DNA from: Erysipelotrichaceae bacterium UBA4808
GTDB lineage: Bacteria; Bacillota_I; Bacilli_A; Erysipelotrichales; Erysipelotrichaceae
Assembly: GCA_002402585.1 (NCBI GenBank)
Contig: DHGC01000077.1
Coordinates: 1-57,249 of the forward strand
Reading direction: 5' to 3'
DNA length: 57,249 nucleotides
In this document: positions 1 through 7,503 of the stretch, piece by piece
How the letters are laid out: each line of letters begins with the position of its first letter
How positions within the stretch are numbered: the stretch's first letter is position 1
The notes under the pieces: generated by a model
Databases searched by the model: none
Told to the model about the DNA's origin: nothing
Seen by the model: only the letters and a program-made list of their open reading frames with translations
Made by a program: the position numbers and the translations under genes

Positions 1-326
1 GCAAAGTTGGGTGCATAAATGCGTGGGACACGAACGGATTTTAAAAGGAAAGGAATGCCACCGATATGGTCTTCATGACCATGCGTGATGATTAATGCCT
101 TAACCTTGTGTTGGTTCCGTTGTAAATATCCATAATCTGGAATGACGTAATCCACGCCCAAAAGGCTTTCTTCTGGGAAGCGGACACCGGAGTCAATGAT
201 GATGATTTCATCTTGATGCTCATAACAGTACATGTTTTTGCCGACTTCACCGAGACCGCCTAAAGCGTAGACCAGCGTATCGGTATTCCGATCATAGGTC
301 TTTGGTTCTTCTATTATTTGTTTCAT
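1..326 (-). CDS. rnjA: Ribonuclease J, N-terminal part (runs off the left edge)
   Basis: Only the first 108 codons are in the window; the gene continues beyond base 1. RNase J is a metallo-beta-lactamase/beta-CASP endo- and 5'-exoribonuclease for mRNA decay and rRNA maturation in Firmicutes. The zinc-binding HGHEDH motif (residues about 82-87) is visible, preceded by the family's ALGGLGEVGKNMY segment near residue 21. The ATG at 326 has AAGGAG 7 bases upstream. It starts 8 bases after the deformylase stop, so the two genes probably form an operon; in Bacillus a deformylase gene also lies just upstream of rnjA. The rpoY gene that separates them there is absent here. Confidence 0.93.
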   Translation of the reverse strand, partial: MKQIIEEPKTYDRNTDTLVYALGGLGEVGKNMYCYEHQDEIIIIDSGVRFPEESLLGVDYVIPDYGYLQRNQHKVKALIITHGHEDHIGGIPFLLKSVRVPRIYAPNF

Positions 327-334
327 AATGCTCC

Positions 335-898
335 TTAAGCTTCAATTACGAGTGTATTTTCTTCGAGTTTCCACGGATCTTCACGATTGATGCGATCATA
401 GAAAAGAATGCCATTTAAATGGTCGATCTCATGTTGCAAAACCACAGCCAAATAACCGTTTGCACGAAACTCAACAACTTCTTGTTTTAGAATATCATAG
501 GCTTTAACCGTGATGCGCGCATGACGAGGAACCAGTCCTTGGTGTTCATCTTCAACCGATAAACAACCTTCGCCACTTGCCAACACTGTTTTTTGAACGG
601 AATGGGAAATAATCTTCGGATTCGCTAAGACATATTCGTCAAAGTCATCATCCTCATTATCAACCACAACAACCAGCATCTGAACATTGACACCCACTTG
701 TGGAGCTGCCAAGCCAACGGCTGGTTTCAAATCATATTTCTCTGCCTTCTCATCATCACGGGAGTCTTTGACATACCGCAACATCCTTTTTGCCAAAGCC
801 TGATATTTCTGGCTCAGTGGCAATCTTAAAGGTTCAGATTTTTCGCGAAGACTTGGATTATCGTCTTTCACGATGAGTGAATAAGTTAAACGATTCAT
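335..898 (-). CDS. def: Peptide deformylase
   Basis: Removes the N-formyl group from nascent proteins; a metal-dependent hydrolase. All three catalytic motifs are present: GLAAPQ (residues 62-67), EGCLS (110-114) and QHEIDH (155-160). I chose the ATG at 898 (187 aa), which has AGAGG just upstream and matches the usual length of about 184 aa. A GTG at 952 would add 18 residues not expected in the family and has no ribosome binding site. It lies directly upstream of rnjA. Confidence 0.92.
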   Translation of the reverse strand: MNRLTYSLIVKDDNPSLREKSEPLRLPLSQKYQALAKRMLRYVKDSRDDEKAEKYDLKPAVGLAAPQVGVNVQMLVVVVDNEDDDFDEYVLANPKIISHSVQKTVLASGEGCLSVEDEHQGLVPRHARITVKAYDILKQEVVEFRANGYLAVVLQHEIDHLNGILFYDRINREDPWKLEENTLVIEA

Positions 899-970
899 AT
901 AACCTCTATATCCCATATCAAAAAAGGTTTCAAACTTTGGATGATATGTCACATTCTAAAGTACAGTCAC

Positions 971-999
971 ATTATAAAGGAAACTATAGTTTTTGTATA
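971..999 (-). promoter_or_regulatory. Probable promoter for def-rnjA
   Basis: On the minus strand a perfect TATAAT lies at 976-971, with a weak -35 (TATACA, 999-994) 17 bases upstream. The predicted start near 964 gives a leader of about 65 bases to the ATG at 898. Confidence 0.5.
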
Positions 1000-1009
1000 G
1001 TGAAATGAA

Positions 1010-2062
1010 TTAGGCCTTAATTTGCTCTTCCGCAAGGACACGGATGAAGTCCGGGTGTTTACGATAGCCACCATAAGCAACTTCCTGCATGACCATGTGA
1101 TAATTGTGGTTGCCTTCGATGATGATGGGACCCTCAGGACCAATGCAGACATCCCAACCAATCAAACGATCCCCTAAAAGCTCACACGCTTGGTTGACCA
1201 GAGCAAAGGCTTCATCCAAGTAAGGTACAGGATGTTTATCCAAAAGGATATGGGTGTCTGGATGTTCGAGATAGGTATGATTGCCAACCGCCATCATTTG
1301 AAGACCAGGTGCTTTCAAACACATGTTCTGCATGTCCACTGGCACAAAGAAACCTCCGGATGAGCCCGGATTATCCACGACAAAACCTTTACGTCCAAAA
1401 CGCATCAAAGCACTCATGACACGACTGGGTTCATGCAAAGGCTTGTATGTATCAACACGTAAGGTGTTGATGGAATACGGTGAGACCATTTGAACATCCA
1501 GATGTTGGATGATGGTTTCTTGAATGATGTAATGAGCTGCTGTAATGGCATTGAAAACGGTATCGTATTCAGTTTCGCTGGTGTTGTGGTCCAAACGATA
1601 GGCATTGGTTCCACCTTTGCCATCGACAGGTTTGATGAAGATGCTTTGGTATTTGGATGCAAGCATCCATTCCTTAGCCAAAGTTTTAAAAGTCTCCACA
1701 TCCTTGATTTCAAACGACGTTTTAAAGTCATTAAAACGTCGTTTATCATTGTAAACAATGATTTTGGGTGTCGGAATATTGTTTTGGATACAGAATTGAT
1801 AGAACTTGACCTTATTGATCAAGGTTTCAGCACTCTCATCACTATGCAAGATCCGTGAGAGTTGTAGCTTACCGATTTCCGCGTCTCTTAAGTAATTATT
1901 GAAAGGAAGGCTGTTCTTTCGATACAATAGACGACTCAAGTATTCTTTTGCGAAACGTCTTTCTTTTATTGAATAGAAACCTAATTCAAAGGCGATTTGA
2001 ATAAGATTCTTACGTAAGGGATCATTGAGAATGCGGTCGAATTTTGATTTACGCGTCGCCAT
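1010..2062 (-). CDS. ATP-grasp protein (sugar-transfer-associated / YheC-like)
   Basis: This 350-aa protein resembles the ATP-grasp enzymes annotated as sugar-transfer associated. Visible traits are a nucleotide-binding segment (FIKPVDGKGGTNAYRL, about residues 141-156) and the C-terminal metal-binding segment GWDVCIGPEGPIIIEGNHN with the Glu/Asn pair expected in ATP-grasp folds. The substrate is unknown; family members ligate a carboxylate to an amine or thiol. It has AGAGG before the ATG and overlaps the upstream permease gene by 14 bases, so the two are translationally coupled. A role in modifying or using the permease substrate is only inference. Confidence 0.75.
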   Translation of the reverse strand: MATRKSKFDRILNDPLRKNLIQIAFELGFYSIKERRFAKEYLSRLLYRKNSLPFNNYLRDAEIGKLQLSRILHSDESAETLINKVKFYQFCIQNNIPTPKIIVYNDKRRFNDFKTSFEIKDVETFKTLAKEWMLASKYQSIFIKPVDGKGGTNAYRLDHNTSETEYDTVFNAITAAHYIIQETIIQHLDVQMVSPYSINTLRVDTYKPLHEPSRVMSALMRFGRKGFVVDNPGSSGGFFVPVDMQNMCLKAPGLQMMAVGNHTYLEHPDTHILLDKHPVPYLDEAFALVNQACELLGDRLIGWDVCIGPEGPIIIEGNHNYHMVMQEVAYGGYRKHPDFIRVLAEEQIKA

Positions 2063-3470
2063 GAATATCCTCTAAACCGAAGTTTTTGGCGAGTTCAGTA
2101 TCCGATACCTTACGATAATCTTTAGAACTAAGGTAGAAGCCCAAACCCATCAAGACCCAAACCAACAATGCGATCAATGAAGGGGTGGACAGTACAGCTG
2201 GACTTCCTGGCATCAATAACAAGACGGCAAAGCCAATGGAGAATAGACTACCCAAGAAGGCAAAAGGCGCATTCTTTCTTAATTCGACATTATTTTTATC
2301 GCGAAGATACAAGACGAATGCGGTTGCGGAAGTATAGAAGTATCCTATAGCAGCCCCGATGCTTGCCATGTCTACGATCCATAATAATGCAGCTCGACCC
2401 ACCCAAGGTGCGATCAATGAAATCGCAAGTACGAATAGCAGCGCAAAGGAAGGTGTTTTATGAACGGGATGAATCGTACCAAAGGGCTTAGGAAGGGCAT
2501 ACGTACGTGCCATCCCTAGAAATAAACGACTGGTTGCCAAAAGGAAGCCATTGATACCACTCAAGATCGCACTCAGAATCGCGATGCCGAGAATGAATAA
2601 ACCAAATTTACCTGCGACCATTTCAACAGCCTCACCCGTTGCCCAATGGGGTTGTGTTTGTAAATATTCGACCCAAGGGAAAACCATGGCGGTCATCGTA
2701 TTGACCAAGATGTACATCAAAGCACCAATGATAATGGAAATAAGCATCAAACGATAGGATTTCTTAGGATTGAACTTGAACTCCTCAGATGCCTGTGGAA
2801 TCGTATCAAAGCCTACAAAAGCCCATGGGGCAATGGCCACAATGGACAAAATACCAGCCCACATCGACTTATGTGGAGAAAAGAGTGGTTGAAGATTATT
2901 GAAATCGACATTTGGACTGAATAAAGTAAGAATGAAGAGGACTACAATGCCTCCACTTAACCCAAAGGCTAAGAACTTTGCAAGATTACCAAATAGTTTG
3001 ACTCCACGAATGTTCGCTAAGGTTAATAAGATCAGCGTTAAACTCGATACAAAGATTTCACCCAGATAGACATCCCAACCAGCGACGGTATAAAGATAAC
3101 CTACTTGAATGACACCTGGAAACATGTAGCGACTGATCAGACCCAAGGCTGTTGCGTTGAGCGGAACGATACTTAAATAGGATAAACCCAACATCCATGC
3201 CGCAAAAAACGCGTGTTTACGTTTAAAACCGACATAGGCATAGGTGAATTCACCACCCGCAACTGGAAAACGATGAATCAAGACACCATAGCTGCGCGCA
3301 ATAAAAATCATTATGATCGCACCAATGCTTAACGCGATGGCAGTACCCAATGGTCCTGCATCGTTTAAGAATTTATTCCCCGGAAGGACGAAACAACCCC
3401 AACCGATTATCGCACCTAATGCCAACGACCAAACATCCAATTCACTAAGATCTCTTTTTAAATTATCCAT
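2049..3470 (-). CDS. APC-superfamily amino-acid permease
   Basis: A 473-aa polytopic membrane protein with roughly 12 hydrophobic segments. The N-terminal helix (ALGAIIGWGCFVLPG) fits the unwound TM1 of amino acid-polyamine-organocation transporters, and TM6 carries the family-like APWAFVGFDTIPQASEE segment. Likely an amino-acid importer or exchanger; the substrate cannot be read. I place the start at 3470: it has GAGGG 6 bases upstream and lies downstream of a near-consensus promoter at 3520-3492. The longer reading from 3530 would begin upstream of that promoter's start site. It is co-transcribed with the ATP-grasp gene. Confidence 0.87.
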   Translation of the reverse strand: MDNLKRDLSELDVWSLALGAIIGWGCFVLPGNKFLNDAGPLGTAIALSIGAIIMIFIARSYGVLIHRFPVAGGEFTYAYVGFKRKHAFFAAWMLGLSYLSIVPLNATALGLISRYMFPGVIQVGYLYTVAGWDVYLGEIFVSSLTLILLTLANIRGVKLFGNLAKFLAFGLSGGIVVLFILTLFSPNVDFNNLQPLFSPHKSMWAGILSIVAIAPWAFVGFDTIPQASEEFKFNPKKSYRLMLISIIIGALMYILVNTMTAMVFPWVEYLQTQPHWATGEAVEMVAGKFGLFILGIAILSAILSGINGFLLATSRLFLGMARTYALPKPFGTIHPVHKTPSFALLFVLAISLIAPWVGRAALLWIVDMASIGAAIGYFYTSATAFVLYLRDKNNVELRKNAPFAFLGSLFSIGFAVLLLMPGSPAVLSTPSLIALLVWVLMGLGFYLSSKDYRKVSDTELAKNFGLEDIHGDA

Positions 3471-3491
3471 GGTTTTACCCTCAATGAATTC

Positions 3492-3520
3492 ATTATACAA
3501 ACCCATCGCCTTAATATCAA
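3492..3520 (-). promoter_or_regulatory. Sigma-A promoter of the permease/ATP-grasp operon
   Basis: On the minus strand TTGATA (3520-3515) and TATAAT (3497-3492) are separated by exactly 17 bases. Transcription should begin near 3485, which excludes the upstream ATG at 3530 as the start codon. Confidence 0.75.
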
Positions 3521-3558
3521 ACGTGTTCATATTTTAAGCTACCAGGTACTGGGTTTTT

Positions 3559-3575
3559 TGGTACAATAAGCGTGA
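3559..3575 (+). promoter_or_regulatory. Extended -10 promoter giving a probable leaderless ftsW mRNA
   Basis: TG-G-TACAAT (3559-3567) is an extended -10 element. Its last base is separated by 7 bases from the ATG at 3575, so transcription should start at the initiation codon. No ribosome binding site lies between. Confidence 0.6.
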
Positions 3576-4756
3576 TGAAAAAACCGCGACTCAGCTTACG
3601 CCTCCCAAAAGGAAGAGACCTTTCCATACAAATCGCCATGATCCTGTTAGGCATCATCGGTTTCTTTATGATCATATCCGCATCGATGACCACCAATACC
3701 TCTGCGCAAGCATTAGGTTTGGTTGCGGCAAAACAATTTGCCTTTTTATTCGTCGGATACATTGGATACATCATTTTTGCACACTTGTTTGATATCATGT
3801 GGTTCAAACGCCACATCATCCCTTTAGGGGTCATCTTATTTGTAAGTTTGCTTATTCCACTTTTTTTCCCTGCTGTTAATGGGGCTCAAGCTTGGATTCA
3901 ACTTCCAGCTGGAATGACCATCCAACCCAGTGAATTTGCAAAATTAGGAGCTGTCATTCTTTTGGCGGTCTATATCGGGGATGCTAGGGGTAAGAATATT
4001 CGTTTGTCTGATTTGATTCAAGTTCCTTTTTATTACATTGGGGCAACCATTCTCTTGATAATTTTGATTCAAAAAGATACAGGAACGGGAGTGGTGCTCT
4101 TTGTGATGGTGGTCTTTGAGTTCTTGATGGCAGGGCATAAGAAGTTGGTTCCTTTACAGATCACAATTGTGGTTTTAATTCTAATCACGGTGTTGTTGTC
4201 ATTTCTGGTCTTATCACCAGCGGGAATCTATTTTGTTAAGAATGTTTTAAATCTACCGACGTATATGGTTTCACGTTTTGAGAACACCATCAATCCCTTT
4301 ATTAATAAATATGGAAGTGGGTATCAATTGGTCAATGGTTTGGTCGCCTTTGTCAAAGGCGGTTGGTCCGGTGTTGGCTATGGTAAGAGTCTTCAAAAAT
4401 ACGGTTATCTACCTGCTGCTAAGACAGACTTCATTTTGGCTGTTTTGGCAGAAGAATTTGGGTTCTTAGGCGTAACACTTGTGGTGGTTTTGTACTTCAC
4501 CTTGATCTATCGTTTATTGAAACATGCCTTGAATGCGAACAATGAGAAGACCCGAATGGTTCTCGTTGGGATTGCGATGTATATCTTCAGTCATTTCGTC
4601 TTGAATGTGGGAGGTGTCACCGCTTTGATTCCTTTGACAGGGGTTCCTTTATTGCTTCTATCATCTGGTGGCTCGAGTACCTTATCCATCATGTTTGGCT
4701 TGGGCATTGCGCAAGCATTGATTGTTAAACAGAATCGGCAGGAACTTGAAACATGA
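3575..4756 (+). CDS. ftsW: Septal peptidoglycan polymerase FtsW (SEDS family)
   Basis: A 393-aa SEDS glycosyltransferase with about 10 transmembrane segments; it polymerises lipid II at the division septum together with a class B PBP. Hallmarks are the large-loop sequence GSGYQLVNGLVAF and the conserved KTDFILAVLAEEFG, with GGSS near the C-terminus. I prefer FtsW over RodA because rsmD and coaD follow, as they lie near ftsW in Bacillus, but the two paralogues are hard to separate by eye. The ATG at 3575 (or the GTG at 3572) lacks a ribosome binding site; see the leaderless promoter. The stop overlaps rsmD by 4 bases. Confidence 0.88.
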   Translation: MKKPRLSLRLPKGRDLSIQIAMILLGIIGFFMIISASMTTNTSAQALGLVAAKQFAFLFVGYIGYIIFAHLFDIMWFKRHIIPLGVILFVSLLIPLFFPAVNGAQAWIQLPAGMTIQPSEFAKLGAVILLAVYIGDARGKNIRLSDLIQVPFYYIGATILLIILIQKDTGTGVVLFVMVVFEFLMAGHKKLVPLQITIVVLILITVLLSFLVLSPAGIYFVKNVLNLPTYMVSRFENTINPFINKYGSGYQLVNGLVAFVKGGWSGVGYGKSLQKYGYLPAAKTDFILAVLAEEFGFLGVTLVVVLYFTLIYRLLKHALNANNEKTRMVLVGIAMYIFSHFVLNVGGVTALIPLTGVPLLLLSSGGSSTLSIMFGLGIAQALIVKQNRQELET

Positions 4757-5298
4757 GAATCATCGCGGGTTCACGTAAATCCCGAAGCATCAAAGCGCTA
4801 CCTGGTCAGAATACGCGTCCAACCTTGGATGTGGTCAAGGAAGCTTTATTCGCAAGCATTGGGCCATGGATCGAGGATAAATTGATTTTGGACTTATTTG
4901 CAGGCAGTGGCAATATCGGTTTGGAAGCCTTATCCAGAGGTGCAAAACAACTAGTATTTGTGGATGGGTCGAGGGAAGCCTGTCAGATCATCCAAGAAAA
5001 CATCAACACCTTGGATTTTAAGTCTGAATCGACCTTATTAAGGATGGATGCATTTCAAGCCTGTCGCTATTTAAAAAATAAACAGCTTATGTTTGACTTA
5101 GTATATTTAGATCCACCGTATGCAAAACTTGATTTGACAAAAGTGCTTAGAGCATTGGATCCCATCACAAACCTTGATTCAAAGATTATATATGAATGTT
5201 TAAAGGATGAGTCCGTGCAGCTACCCGAAGGCTATGCGCTTGATAAAACAAGCATCTATGGTAGAATTGCCTTATACTTCATGCGGAGGACAACATGA
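4753..5298 (+). CDS. rsmD: 16S rRNA (guanine-966-N2)-methyltransferase RsmD
   Basis: A 181-aa SAM-dependent methyltransferase that modifies G966 of 16S rRNA. The SAM-binding motif I reads DLFAGSGNIGLEAL (residues 47-60) and the catalytic motif IV is DPPY (120-123). The N-terminal RIIAG and TRPT segments are typical. The gene overlaps both ftsW and coaD by 4 bases (ATGA junctions), so the three are translationally coupled. Confidence 0.95.
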   Translation: MRIIAGSRKSRSIKALPGQNTRPTLDVVKEALFASIGPWIEDKLILDLFAGSGNIGLEALSRGAKQLVFVDGSREACQIIQENINTLDFKSESTLLRMDAFQACRYLKNKQLMFDLVYLDPPYAKLDLTKVLRALDPITNLDSKIIYECLKDESVQLPEGYALDKTSIYGRIALYFMRRTT

Positions 5299-5774
5299 AA
5301 AAAGCCATCTATCCAGGGACATTCGATCCAATTACACGAGGTCATCTGGATATCATTCGTCGTGCCAGTTCGTTGGTTGACCATCTCGAAGTGGTGATTA
5401 TGCATAATCCTACAAAGTCATCTTCTGATTTCAGTGTTGAAGAACGACTCGAAATGATTAATGCCATCATTAAAGAATTTGATAATGTCAGTGTCAGTGC
5501 CCAAAGAGGTCTGACCGTGGATTATGCTAAAAAATCAGGAGCGAAGATCCTTTTCCGCGGTATTCGAGCGGTTATGGATTATGAATATGAACTCCAGCAA
5601 GCAACTGCCAACATGGTGTTAGCAGAGGATATCGAAACGGTCTTCTTATTGACACGTCCAAAATATTCCTTCTTATCGTCATCGGTTGTTAAGCAGATTG
5701 CTGTAAACAAAGGTGATTTGAGTCCCTTTGTGCCGGAAAGCATCAAAGCGATGATCGAGGCGAAATACAAATAA
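5295..5774 (+). CDS. coaD: Phosphopantetheine adenylyltransferase
   Basis: A 159-aa nucleotidyltransferase catalysing the penultimate step of coenzyme A synthesis (4'-phosphopantetheine + ATP to dephospho-CoA). The PGTFDPITRGHLDII start contains the T/HxGH nucleotide-binding motif (here RGHLD), and YSFLSSSVVKQIA is the C-terminal signature. FRGIRAVMDYEYELQ is the conserved substrate-binding segment. It is last in the ftsW-rsmD-coaD operon. Another CoA gene, coaX, lies at the right end of the window. Confidence 0.96.
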   Translation: MKKAIYPGTFDPITRGHLDIIRRASSLVDHLEVVIMHNPTKSSSDFSVEERLEMINAIIKEFDNVSVSAQRGLTVDYAKKSGAKILFRGIRAVMDYEYELQQATANMVLAEDIETVFLLTRPKYSFLSSSVVKQIAVNKGDLSPFVPESIKAMIEAKYK

Positions 5775-5796
5775 AGCCTTACCTAAATATGTTTAT

Positions 5797-5831
5797 AAAT
5801 AGTCGAGACAGCTTGACTATTTTTGTTGTTT
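5797..5831 (+). terminator. Rho-independent terminator after coaD
   Basis: AAATAGTC (5797-5804) pairs with GACTATTT (5815-5822) across a 10-base loop, followed by a T-rich tail. It separates the coaD operon from the heat-shock promoter. Confidence 0.65.
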
Positions 5832-5840
5832 AGGGATATT

Positions 5841-5867
5841 TTAGCACTTAAATGTTGACAGTGCTAA
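5841..5867 (+). promoter_or_regulatory. CIRCE operator 1 (HrcA site)
   Basis: TTAGCACTT - 9 bases - CAGTGCTAA matches the CIRCE consensus TTAGCACTC-N9-GAGTGCTAA with one change in each arm. It overlaps the -35 box (5855-5860), so bound HrcA would block RNA polymerase. Confidence 0.9.
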
Positions 5868-5882
5868 AAGCTGTGCTATACT
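5855..5882 (+). promoter_or_regulatory. Sigma-A promoter of the hrcA operon
   Basis: TTGACA (5855-5860) and TATACT (5877-5882) are 16 bases apart; the -10 is extended (TG-C). The promoter sits between and within the two CIRCE elements. Confidence 0.85.
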
Positions 5883-5883
5883 A

Positions 5884-5910
5884 TTAGCAGACATCTTTAT
5901 TGAGTGCTAA
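5884..5910 (+). promoter_or_regulatory. CIRCE operator 2 (HrcA site)
   Basis: TTAGCAGAC - 9 bases - GAGTGCTAA. The right arm is perfect; the left arm departs in its last three bases. It covers the transcription start and ends at the ribosome binding site of hrcA, so it could act on both DNA and RNA. Confidence 0.8.
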
Positions 5911-5922
5911 GGAGGTGACGGA

Positions 5923-6942
5923 ATGTTAAGCAGTCGTAAGATCGAGATCTTAAAAGCCATTGTCGAATCGTTTATCGCCAGTGCTGAACCTGTTGGTTCA
6001 AAGACCTTGATGGAATCCTTTAATCTTCCGTATTCATCCGCAACCATTCGCAATGAGATGTTGGAGTTAGAGAACTTGGGATACCTAGAAAAGACCCATA
6101 CCTCTAGTGGACGTGTTCCTTCAACCTTAGGGTATCGCTACTATGTCGAGCACTTGATGGTGGATCGCATGGAACCTTCATTGGAATATGCTTTACAAGA
6201 AGTCTTCTTTGATCGTCAGTTGAATATTGAAGAAGTCATCAAGCGGAGTTGTGACATTTTGGCTCAAATGACCAATCTGACGTCGATGGTCTTAGGACCC
6301 GATGCGAGCACACAAACCTTGGAGCACATCAATCTCTTCCCAGTCGACCAAAACAAAGCCGTAGCTGTCTTCATCACCAATACCGGACATACCGAGAATC
6401 GTGTGTTTCAGTTTGATGAGAAGATCAGTGTTGAAGAATTGGCACACTTCTGTGCTATTCTCAATGAACGCTTATCGGGGACGACTTTGGATCAAGTTGT
6501 GGCTAAATTGCAGTTGATCAAGCCGATACTGGCTCAATCCATTGCAAAGTATGAAGCCATCTTCCAAGCTTTCTTCAATGCGTTCATTAAATTTGCGAAC
6601 ACAAATTTTTATTTAAGTGGTACGAACAATGTCTTCAACCAACCTGAATTCACGGACATCAATAAACTTAAACAATTGATGAATATGTTTGAAAACAGTC
6701 AGATTTGGAAAGAGATTGGATCGAATCAAAACAACCTACGTTTGGAACACGGCAAACATTCAAGCATTTCTTGGTTGGATGATATGGCCGTCGTGACCAG
6801 TACCTTCCAGTTGGACGATCAAGAATCAGGACAACTCATGGTGGTTGGGCCCAGCCGTATGGAATATGACCGTGTTGTCGCTCTGATGGAATTCTTAAGC
6901 AGTGCGATCGAAAAGGTATATGGAAAAGGAGATTCATCATGA
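5923..6942 (+). CDS. hrcA: Heat-inducible transcription repressor HrcA
   Basis: A 339-aa repressor that binds CIRCE and is kept active by GroEL in characterised species. The N-terminal winged helix (residues about 1-75) contains SSATIRNEMLELENLGYLEKTHTSS as two consecutive family blocks; a GAF-like domain follows. The ATG has a strong AAGGAGGTG. Two CIRCE sites directly upstream mean it represses its own operon. It overlaps grpE by 4 bases. Confidence 0.96.
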   Translation: MLSSRKIEILKAIVESFIASAEPVGSKTLMESFNLPYSSATIRNEMLELENLGYLEKTHTSSGRVPSTLGYRYYVEHLMVDRMEPSLEYALQEVFFDRQLNIEEVIKRSCDILAQMTNLTSMVLGPDASTQTLEHINLFPVDQNKAVAVFITNTGHTENRVFQFDEKISVEELAHFCAILNERLSGTTLDQVVAKLQLIKPILAQSIAKYEAIFQAFFNAFIKFANTNFYLSGTNNVFNQPEFTDINKLKQLMNMFENSQIWKEIGSNQNNLRLEHGKHSSISWLDDMAVVTSTFQLDDQESGQLMVVGPSRMEYDRVVALMEFLSSAIEKVYGKGDSS

Positions 6943-7490
6943 GTGAAGAAAAAGAGATATTAGAAACGGAAATCGTTGAGGAACATCACGAGAAGAAACA
7001 CAGCGAGCATAAAAAAGACAAACATACAGAGAAAATCAAAAAATTGGAAGCGAAGATTGAAGAGCTCGAAGAGCTGAACAAGAAGCTTCAGAACGATTAC
7101 TACAAAGCTTACGCCGATGCGGAAAACATCAAGCGACGCAATCAACAGGATTTGGAGACAGCCAAGAAGTATCGCATCCAGAGCTTCGCTTCGGATCTGC
7201 TTCCAATCATTGATAACTTCGAACGGGCACTCAGTACGCTTGAAGATCCGGAGAGTGCGATTGCGAAGGGTGTCTTGATGACCTACAATCAGCTTATTGA
7301 ATCCTTGAAAAAGGAAGGCGTCGAAGAGATCTTAGCAGAGGGTCAAGTCTTTGATCCAAACTTCCATCAACCCTTGATGACGGAAAAAGTAGAAGGGGTT
7401 GAAAGCAATCAAGTTCTACAGGTTTTACAAAAGGGATACAAATTGAAAGATCGATTACTAAGACCTAGCTTGGTCAAGGTAAGTGAATAA
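6939..7490 (+). CDS. grpE: Nucleotide exchange factor GrpE
   Basis: A 183-aa cochaperone that releases ADP from DnaK. The first 30 or so residues are highly charged (Glu/Lys/His-rich) and lead into a long coiled coil (about 30-95). The beta-domain carries the family signature around FDPNFHQPLMT. It is the second gene of the heat-shock operon and ends 13 bases before dnaK. Confidence 0.95.
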   Translation: MSEEKEILETEIVEEHHEKKHSEHKKDKHTEKIKKLEAKIEELEELNKKLQNDYYKAYADAENIKRRNQQDLETAKKYRIQSFASDLLPIIDNFERALSTLEDPESAIAKGVLMTYNQLIESLKKEGVEEILAEGQVFDPNFHQPLMTEKVEGVESNQVLQVLQKGYKLKDRLLRPSLVKVSE

Positions 7491-7503
7491 AAGGAGCACA
7501 ACT

